The notes below the pieces were generated by a model. It made no database searches. It was not told the DNA's origin and saw only the letters and a list, made by a program, of their open reading frames with translations. From NCBI GenBank assembly GCA_021789095.1, contig JAJYJX010000024.1:1-18800 (forward strand): a DNA stretch of 18,800 nucleotides, given 5' to 3'. The position numbers and the translations under genes are program-made. Position 1 is the first letter of the stretch; each line of letters starts with the position of its first letter. Positions 13,714-18,800 of this stretch are shown here, piece after piece. The DNA is from a bacterium. Its GTDB lineage: Bacteria > JAMCPX01.

Positions 13714-14778
13714 ATGTCTGACATTGAACCAAACAATGAAACAAAAAATGAAGGGCAGCCGCAGCAGCCGCGTGACCGGTCAACGCTGATCGTTTTATCG
13801 AGCGTATTGATCGTGGTGGCGATAGTTGTGGGGGTACTTCTCTGGAAAACAAACATACTGAAAAGCGGACCCAAGCCGTTGGCTCTTATAAGCGGCTCAG
13901 GACCTGCCATCATAATAGGCGATAAAACCATTTCCAAGGCTGATCTCAACAAACAGCTCAATCTCCAGGTGTTGCTGCTGAAGCAATTCTTTGCCAGCCA
14001 GGGCAGGCCGTTTGATCCGTACAGCAAGGACAGTGCGCAGATAATAACCCAGATAAAGAACAATGTTATCCAGGGTATTATTACATTAAACCTGCTGACG
14101 GGTTACGCCAAGCAGAAAGGCATAAAGGTTGACGATAAAGAGGTAGACACAACGCTCGGTATGCTTGAGGGCAGGTTCGGTAAGGATAAATTTAGCGCAG
14201 TGCTGAAAGAATCAGGCCTGAGTATGGACGAGATCAAGCAGCAGATCAAAGACCAGCTTATCGCAAGGGATGTTTATACGGATATAGAAAAGAACGTAAA
14301 GGTCAGCGATGCTGAGGCAAGGGCCTTCTATAAACAGCATATAAAGGAATTCAAGGCTGCCGAAGAGGTCCATGCGAGGCATATACTGGTAAAGACACCG
14401 CAGGAAGCGGATCAGATAGAAAAGGAACTGAAAGCAGGAAAATCCTTTACAATGCTTGCAATGGAAAAATCCATTGACAAGGCAAGCGGAGCAAAAGGCG
14501 GGGATCTGGGCTTCTTTACCCAGGACATGATGGTCCCGGAGTTTTCAAAGGCGGCATTTGCCCTGAAAAAGCCAGGGCAAATAAGCCCTGTTGTAAAGAC
14601 ACAATTCGGCTATCACATAATTCAGCTGATCGCCAGGAAAAAGGCAGAGGTAAAGAGCTTCAAGGAGATCAAGCCGATGCTCGAGCAGAACCTTGCAAAG
14701 AGACAGGCGTCATCCGATCTGGAAAAATTGGTGGACAGCCTGAAAGCAAAGACAAAGATAGAAATAAAAGTTCAATGA
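13714..14778 (+). CDS. Membrane-anchored parvulin-type peptidyl-prolyl isomerase (SurA/PpiD-like)
   Basis: The start at 13714 is chosen because AAAGGAGG lies 4 bases upstream; an in-frame TTG 19 codons earlier is in fact a -35-like TTGACA. The resulting 354-residue protein has a short Gln/Pro-rich cytoplasmic tail, one membrane helix (about 24-44), an N-terminal SurA-like helical chaperone region (about 65-210) and a single parvulin domain (about 218-313). The parvulin domain shows the signatures VHARHILVKTPQEADQI, GAKGGDLGFF, MVPEFSKAAFAL and TQFGYHIIQL. It would assist folding of exported proteins on the periplasmic face, as PpiD does, but is shorter than PpiD and has one rotamase domain. 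The helicase gene begins 1 base after its stop, so the two are probably one transcript. Confidence 0.93.
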   Translation: MSDIEPNNETKNEGQPQQPRDRSTLIVLSSVLIVVAIVVGVLLWKTNILKSGPKPLALISGSGPAIIIGDKTISKADLNKQLNLQVLLLKQFFASQGRPFDPYSKDSAQIITQIKNNVIQGIITLNLLTGYAKQKGIKVDDKEVDTTLGMLEGRFGKDKFSAVLKESGLSMDEIKQQIKDQLIARDVYTDIEKNVKVSDAEARAFYKQHIKEFKAAEEVHARHILVKTPQEADQIEKELKAGKSFTMLAMEKSIDKASGAKGGDLGFFTQDMMVPEFSKAAFALKKPGQISPVVKTQFGYHIIQLIARKKAEVKSFKEIKPMLEQNLAKRQASSDLEKLVDSLKAKTKIEIKVQ

Positions 14779-14779
14779 T

Positions 14780-16750
14780 GTGCACAGGGAAAACACTTTA
14801 AAACAAGCTTATCAAAAGCCCCGCATAAATTTTGAAAAAGAGCTTAACGAAGAGCAGCTCAACGTCGTGTTATCAAAGGGCGGCCCGTGCCTTGTTATCG
14901 CAGGCGCGGGAAGCGGTAAAACACGTACACTTATTTACCGGGTGGCAAAGCTTGTAGAGGACGGCGTTTCTCCCGGCGGCATCCTGCTTGTCACGTTCAC
15001 GAACAAGGCGGCAAGAGAAATGCTGTCAAGGGTGGAAAAGCTCTTGTCCATTGACAGCACCGGCGTATGGGGCGGTACGTTTCATCACGTTGCCAACCTT
15101 ATCCTCAGGAGGCATATAGGCCTTCTTGGTTTTAAGAACAACTATACAATCCTTGACGAGGAAGACAAGACAGACCTTGTTTCTCTTACAATCTCTGAAT
15201 TCGGACTGAACGAGAATAAAAGGTTCCCAAGGGCGAACGCTATTGCGGATATGCTGAGCCTTTCTTCAAACCTTTCAATGAATATAGAAAAGACAGTACT
15301 TGAAAGGTTCCCCCACCTTTCAGATTTCATAGATGATCTGATGCTGATACACCAGCACATGACAAATAAAAAAAGGGCGCTGAACGCCCTTGATTTTGAC
15401 GATCTGCTTGTTTTTCTTAAGCAGCTTTTGATTGAACATGAAGAGGTAAGGGATCATTATGAAAGGCTTTTCCGGCACATACTCGTTGATGAATACCAGG
15501 ATACAAGCAAGCTGCAGGCGGATATCGTAGACATACTTGCACAGGGACACAAAAACATTATGGTAGTCGGGGATGATGCGCAGTCCATATATGCATTCCG
15601 CGGCGCGCACTATGAGAACATAATCGGGTTTACGGATCGCTATCCGGATGCGGTTGTTTGCAAGCTCCAGACGAATTACAGGAGTACCCAGTCAATCCTT
15701 GATCTTGCGAATGCAAGCATAATCAGGAACAAAAAACAGTACTTTAAACAGCTGACTGCGACAAGGGGCGCCGGCGCCATACCAACAGTTATAAAAACCG
15801 CGAATACCGAGGAACAGGCAAGCTTTATAGCAAGGCGCATACTCGAGTCGGATGTGAATCTGAACGAGATCGCGGTCTTGTACAGGTCCCATTACCATTC
15901 AATGGAGATCCAGATGGAGCTTACAAGGCTCGGCATACCCTACGAGGTAAGGTCTGGCGTGAGATTTTTTGAGCAGGCGCATATAAAGGATGTGCTCAGC
16001 TTCCTCAGGTTTATAAACAACCCCATGGATGAACTCGCCTTCAAGCGGGCATTGAAGTTGTATCCGGGCATAGGCATAAAAACAGCTGGACACCTGTGGG
16101 ACGGCTTTGCCAGGAATAATTATGCAATTGCATCACTTGGCAATAAGGATACTGCAAACGAGCTGACCGGCAAAGCAAAACAATACTTTTCAGATTTTTA
16201 TAAGCTCATATTCAATCTATCCGAAATGCGCGAGAAGCTTCCGTCCGACATGCTGATGATAATACTTGAGTCGGTTTATGAGGAGTACATGAAGCTGGCG
16301 TATACAAATTATGAAACAAGGCTTGAGGACATAAAGCAGCTGGTAAACTACTCAACGAGGTTCAGCAGTGTAACAGATTTCCTGAGCGAAATGGCCTTGG
16401 TGGCGACCGTGGTATCTCCCGACACGGAGGAGGATGAAAAGGAAAAGGTCGTACTGTCAAGCATACACCAGGCAAAGGGACTCGAATGGAAGATCGTTTT
16501 CATGCCCTGGCTCGTGGAAGGCAAGTTCCCCGTGATAAAGAACAGGGGCCAGAATAAAATGGAAACAGACAACGACGCAATAGAAGAGGAGAGGCGGCTG
16601 TTTTATGTTGCCGCTACAAGGGCAAAGGACATGCTTTACCTGTGTTATCAGGAATGGCTGCCTGAAAGGGGAAGTTATAATGATGCATTGATAAAACCAT
16701 CGAGGTTTTTAAGGGAACTTCCGTCCTATACCTATGAAGTGCAGGAATAA
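14780..16750 (+). CDS. UvrD/Rep/PcrA-like superfamily 1A DNA helicase
   Basis: A 656-residue SF1A 3'-5' helicase with the expected motifs in order: Q-motif region LNEEQLNVV, Walker A AGAGSGKT (41-48), VTFTNKAAREM, Walker B VDEYQDT (from 236), GDDAQSIYAFRGA, QTNYRST, VLSSIHQAKGLEWKIVF and EEERRLFYVAATRAKD. Such enzymes unwind DNA during repair or remove proteins from forks. The protein stops soon after motif VI and lacks the long C-terminal tail (RNAP-binding Tudor-like region) of PcrA/UvrD, which makes a Rep- or UvrD-like subgroup possible. The start is GTG at 14780; the overlapping ATG at 14778 is out of frame and quickly meets a stop. It begins 1 base after the isomerase stop, suggesting translational coupling. 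Confidence 0.94.
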   Translation: MHRENTLKQAYQKPRINFEKELNEEQLNVVLSKGGPCLVIAGAGSGKTRTLIYRVAKLVEDGVSPGGILLVTFTNKAAREMLSRVEKLLSIDSTGVWGGTFHHVANLILRRHIGLLGFKNNYTILDEEDKTDLVSLTISEFGLNENKRFPRANAIADMLSLSSNLSMNIEKTVLERFPHLSDFIDDLMLIHQHMTNKKRALNALDFDDLLVFLKQLLIEHEEVRDHYERLFRHILVDEYQDTSKLQADIVDILAQGHKNIMVVGDDAQSIYAFRGAHYENIIGFTDRYPDAVVCKLQTNYRSTQSILDLANASIIRNKKQYFKQLTATRGAGAIPTVIKTANTEEQASFIARRILESDVNLNEIAVLYRSHYHSMEIQMELTRLGIPYEVRSGVRFFEQAHIKDVLSFLRFINNPMDELAFKRALKLYPGIGIKTAGHLWDGFARNNYAIASLGNKDTANELTGKAKQYFSDFYKLIFNLSEMREKLPSDMLMIILESVYEEYMKLAYTNYETRLEDIKQLVNYSTRFSSVTDFLSEMALVATVVSPDTEEDEKEKVVLSSIHQAKGLEWKIVFMPWLVEGKFPVIKNRGQNKMETDNDAIEEERRLFYVAATRAKDMLYLCYQEWLPERGSYNDALIKPSRFLRELPSYTYEVQE

Positions 16751-16754
16751 GACA

Positions 16755-17015
16755 ATGTTTAAAATTATAAAATACATTATTTTGCTCCTGCTTGTAATTG
16801 CGTTGATCTACTTTATCAGGATCAGGTTAAAACATAATGCAATGGAGATAACATTGAAGAACCAGGAGAAAATAGAAGATATAAAGCAGAAGACCAACGA
16901 GCTGAAAAACGAATTTACGATTCTCAGGAAACAGCAGGGGCAAAAGCCCACGGAAACCTCGCCTTCAGAGGACAAGCAAGAGCTCGATAAGTTTATAGAA
17001 GAACATTCAAAGTAA
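16755..17015 (+). CDS. Small single-pass membrane protein with coiled-coil tail, unknown function
   Basis: An 86-residue ORF beginning 4 bases after the helicase stop, with AGGA 8 bases before the ATG. An in-frame ATG 7 codons upstream, inside the helicase gene, is less likely because it would put polar residues before the helix. Residues 3-22 are a strongly hydrophobic membrane helix followed by a basic stop (RIRLK). The remainder is a charged heptad-like coil (NQEKIEDIKQKTNELKNEF) and a Glu/Lys/Gln-rich tail. No family is recognised. It lies just ahead of the ATP synthase Fo genes, but no functional link can be shown from sequence. Confidence 0.75.
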   Translation: MFKIIKYIILLLLVIALIYFIRIRLKHNAMEITLKNQEKIEDIKQKTNELKNEFTILRKQQGQKPTETSPSEDKQELDKFIEEHSK

Positions 17016-17074
17016 TACCGTTTTTTTCATTTCATTTGACGGCATATCGAACGCCGTGTTAGCGGAAAAATGGC

Positions 17075-17290
17075 ATGTTAGGCTTTAACCTTCGACAGGT
17101 GGGAACGATCTTTGCCCTGAGCATAGAGGCCGGATTGGCCGTGGTTGTTGGTATTTTTATCGGGTATTACGCAGACAAGCACTTCGGCACAACGCCATGG
17201 CTTACGCTGGTTTTTACGTGTCTTGGGTTTGTTGCAAGCGTAATGAGACTGCTGGAAATAGGCAGGATCGTAGGATCGAAAAAGAATTAA
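17075..17290 (+). CDS. atpZ: AtpZ/AtpI family Fo-associated small membrane protein
   Basis: A 71-residue protein with two membrane helices and the family pattern of the putative F0F1-ATPase subunit (AtpZ/AtpI): AGLAVVVGIFIGYYADKHFG then TPWLTLVFTCLGFVASVMRL. Members sit at the head of atp operons and have been linked to c-ring assembly and magnesium or calcium uptake in Bacillus. An AGCGGAA precedes the ATG, a weak ribosome site. The next gene is a second, distinct AtpI-type protein, then atpB and atpE. The 59-base gap upstream has a T run but no strong hairpin. Confidence 0.88.
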   Translation: MLGFNLRQVGTIFALSIEAGLAVVVGIFIGYYADKHFGTTPWLTLVFTCLGFVASVMRLLEIGRIVGSKKN

Positions 17291-17329
17291 CCTGAAAAAT
17301 GCTGTTCAAAAAAAAGGAAAGGTTGTGAA

Positions 17330-17704
17330 GTGAGCGGAAAGATGCGTCATTTTATGTATAAAGTGTGGGTTATAACAGGAGTACTCATGATCGCGGGCGG
17401 AACGCTGCTTTTTGCACCAAGCCCGGCAGACATGTTCGCATTCCTGGCAGGTGCAGGCATAATACTCGTCAATGTGCTGCTGCTCGCAAAAGGCATATCC
17501 TCCCTGCTCGGACGCACAAAAAAACAGCCCGTCTTTATCTTCCTGCTCATACTAAAATATGCGTTTTTGTTGACAACACTTTATATAGCAATAGTAATAA
17601 TCAGATTTAATCCCGTTCCTTTTATAGCAGGGATAACAACGCTGCCTTTGAGCATGATGATAATGGCGGTTTTTTTAACAATAAGGAGACAGGACAATGC
17701 ATGA
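17330..17704 (+). CDS. atpI: ATP synthase subunit I (AtpI)
   Basis: A 124-residue protein with four hydrophobic helices in two pairs, the layout of ATP synthase I proteins, which are thought to help assemble the c ring. The start is GTG at 17330, with AAAGGAAAGG about 8 bases upstream; an ATG 4 codons later is the alternative. Sequence conservation in this family is low, so the call rests on size, topology and position between the AtpZ-like gene and atpB. Its last 8 bases overlap the atpB start, indicating translational coupling. Confidence 0.85.
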   Translation: MSGKMRHFMYKVWVITGVLMIAGGTLLFAPSPADMFAFLAGAGIILVNVLLLAKGISSLLGRTKKQPVFIFLLILKYAFLLTTLYIAIVIIRFNPVPFIAGITTLPLSMMIMAVFLTIRRQDNA

Positions 17705-18401
17705 ACAATTGACATGGTTTAGCTTTATACCGGTGATAAAGGAGATTCCGAATTTTATAATAACATATGCATTAGCAGGGATCTTGCTGATAATCTGCGC
17801 ATTGTTAGTAACGCGAACACTGAAAAGACGGAATTACCCGGATGTACCCGACGGTGAATTTACATTGTCCTCGCTGTTTGATATGATTTATGAAGCGCTG
17901 TATAACTTTACGGCGTCGGTAATACCGGAAGAGCCGGAAAAATATCTACCCCTGATAGGAACGTTGTTTGTATTGATCTTTATTTCAAACCTCTGGGGCG
18001 TTGTACCGGGCATGGTGCCGCCTACAGATAACCTGAATACGAATGTCGCAATGGCCGTGATAGTCTTCATAGCTTTCAACTATTATGGATTTAAGACGCA
18101 CGGCAAGGCATACATAAAGCATTTTATGGGGCCGGTATGGGTAATAGCGCCCATCATGCTGGTTGTTGAGCTTATCAGTACTCTTGTAAGGCCTGTTTCG
18201 CTTTCGCTGAGGCTTTTTGCAAATATGCTTGGCGATCATACGGCATTGAGTATCTTTTCGCACCTTATCCCGTTGGTTGTCCCTATATTTTTTATGATAC
18301 TCGGTATTTTTGTATCATTTATACAGGCATTGGTATTTTCAATTCTGAGTGCGATTTACATTGCTCTTGCAGTTGCACACGAACACGAAGAAGAACATTA
18401 A
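17697..18401 (+). CDS. atpB: ATP synthase Fo subunit a
   Basis: A 234-residue polytopic subunit a. The signature VRPVSLSLRLFANMLGDH carries Arg172, the equivalent of the essential E. coli aArg210 that faces the c ring and drives ion transfer. ISNLWGVVPGMVPPTDNLN near residue 100 is also typical. The protein forms the two half-channels for H+ or Na+ at the stator/c-ring interface. AAGGAG lies 8 bases before the ATG, inside the end of atpI. atpE follows after 22 bases. It is slightly shorter than E. coli AtpB (271), normal for this group. Confidence 0.97.
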   Translation: MHEQLTWFSFIPVIKEIPNFIITYALAGILLIICALLVTRTLKRRNYPDVPDGEFTLSSLFDMIYEALYNFTASVIPEEPEKYLPLIGTLFVLIFISNLWGVVPGMVPPTDNLNTNVAMAVIVFIAFNYYGFKTHGKAYIKHFMGPVWVIAPIMLVVELISTLVRPVSLSLRLFANMLGDHTALSIFSHLIPLVVPIFFMILGIFVSFIQALVFSILSAIYIALAVAHEHEEEH

Positions 18402-18423
18402 ACATAAAAAGGAGGAATAAAAC

Positions 18424-18753
18424 ATGGTAAAAAGGCTTTTAAGTATAGCGTCATCGACTATTTTGCTGATGCTTGTTGCGGTCCCCGCATTTGCCGAGGC
18501 TGTGCCAGCCCAGGCGCAGGAAACGGGTGTAAAGGCATGGCTTGCCATTGCGAGCGGTATTGGTATTGCAATAGCGGCATTCGGAGGAGCACTCGGTCAG
18601 GGAAGGTCCATCTCATCTGCACTTGATGGTATTGCACGCAACCCCGGTGCATCTGGCAAGATTGTAACGCCGATGATCATAGGTCTTGCTCTTATAGAGT
18701 CTCTTGTTATTTACGCCTTTGTTATAGCATTCCTGCTTCAGGGAAAGATATAA
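18424..18753 (+). CDS. atpE: ATP synthase Fo subunit c with N-terminal signal peptide
   Basis: A 109-residue c subunit with an added N-terminal signal sequence: basic start, hydrophobic core, then VPAFA with probable cleavage after Ala24. The mature hairpin has the GGALGQG first helix, the polar loop ARNPGASGKI and the ion-binding helix ALIESLVIYAFVIAF. Glu92 is the ion-carrying carboxylate. Gln59 lies 33 residues before it, the same spacing as Gln32/Glu65 in the Na+-type Ilyobacter c subunit, and Ser93 follows it as Ser66 does there; the Thr67 equivalent is Leu. Na+ coupling is therefore possible but not shown. AAGGAGG precedes the ATG by 9 bases. It is the last complete gene; F1 and the b/delta subunits are not in view. 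Confidence 0.97.
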   Translation: MVKRLLSIASSTILLMLVAVPAFAEAVPAQAQETGVKAWLAIASGIGIAIAAFGGALGQGRSISSALDGIARNPGASGKIVTPMIIGLALIESLVIYAFVIAFLLQGKI

Positions 18754-18768
18754 ACGGTACATTGTTTT

Positions 18769-18784
18769 TAGGGACAGCGCCCTA
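18769..18784. repeat. Small REP-like hairpin after atpE
   Basis: TAGGG (18769-18773) and CCCTA (18780-18784) enclose ACAGCG and are followed by TTTTCTTTT. The GGGACAGCGCCC core resembles palindromes that accompany REP-associated (RAYT) transposases. It could equally be a weak terminator. It lies at the window edge, so its context is incomplete. Confidence 0.3.
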
Positions 18785-18800
18785 TTTTCTTTTGAAGAAA

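Noticed and set aside
14778-14801. ATG at 14778 as the helicase start
   Set aside because: It is out of frame and stops within eight codons; GTG at 14780 opens the full helicase frame.
17037-17065. TTGACG as a promoter for the ATP synthase genes
   Set aside because: No acceptable -10 hexamer occurs 16-18 bases downstream, and a small ACGGC/GCCGT inverted repeat occupies the spacer.
1-18800. CRISPR arrays, tRNA, rRNA or transposase genes
   Set aside because: No regularly spaced direct repeats, no cloverleaf with a recognisable TTCGA arm, and no transposase motif was seen on either strand.

Overview
The window reads as chromosomal DNA from a Gram-negative (diderm) bacterium. The outer-membrane envelope is implied by a GmhB-type heptose phosphatase, an O-antigen-ligase-family protein and a secreted or lipoprotein-like giant ORF. 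The gene set, heavy use of AGG (Arg) and ATA (Ile) codons, a signal-peptide-bearing ATP synthase c subunit, a lasso-leader-like small peptide and several families of GTCATT-type dispersed repeats fit a Desulfobacterota- or Nitrospirota-like genome. This is inference; the window has no rRNA or other taxonomic marker.

Layout. A 3'-truncated parA runs leftwards off the window (1-633). Divergent from it are a stand-alone GGQ release-factor-like gene (729-1127) and pncC (1266-1739). Next come a two-domain M16 zinc peptidase (1989-4610) and gmhB (4613-5191), two bases apart. From 5200 to 8551 there is a self-contained accessory cassette: an inverted-repeat element, a strong sigma70-type promoter, a 64-residue peptide with a lasso/RRE-type leader motif, a hairpin attenuator, a 953-residue Asn/Thr/Gly-rich exported protein and a strong intrinsic terminator. 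A convergent O-antigen-ligase/TPR gene (8699-11212, minus strand) follows, then dksA (11259-11651), lemA (11836-12396) and an HtpX-like M48 protease (12545-13519). A membrane-anchored parvulin isomerase (13714-14778) and a UvrD/PcrA-like helicase (14780-16750) are tightly coupled. The right end is the start of an ATP synthase Fo operon: a small membrane protein, atpZ-like, atpI, atpB and atpE (16755-18753).

How the genes fit together. Envelope quality control is a recurrent theme (M16 peptidase, LemA plus HtpX, PpiD/SurA-like isomerase), alongside surface polysaccharide synthesis (gmhB, ligase) and energy conversion (Fo). Gaps between genes are short, none over about 250 bases, and most of the longer ones hold palindromic dispersed repeats. 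I recognise at least five repeat families: CCCCGTTAGAA hairpins (2 copies), GTCATTCC/GGAATGAC cruciforms (3 copies), and one copy each of GTCATTCTGAGG, GTCATTGCGAGG and an AT-rich TAAATTC type.

The most unusual locus is the peptide plus giant exported protein cassette. The small peptide has a recognisable RiPP-type leader signature, but its presumed core has no acidic residue and no cysteine, and no maturation enzyme lies nearby. It is therefore not a standard lasso system, and its role and its link to the 953-residue protein are open. No tRNA, rRNA, CRISPR array or transposase gene was seen.
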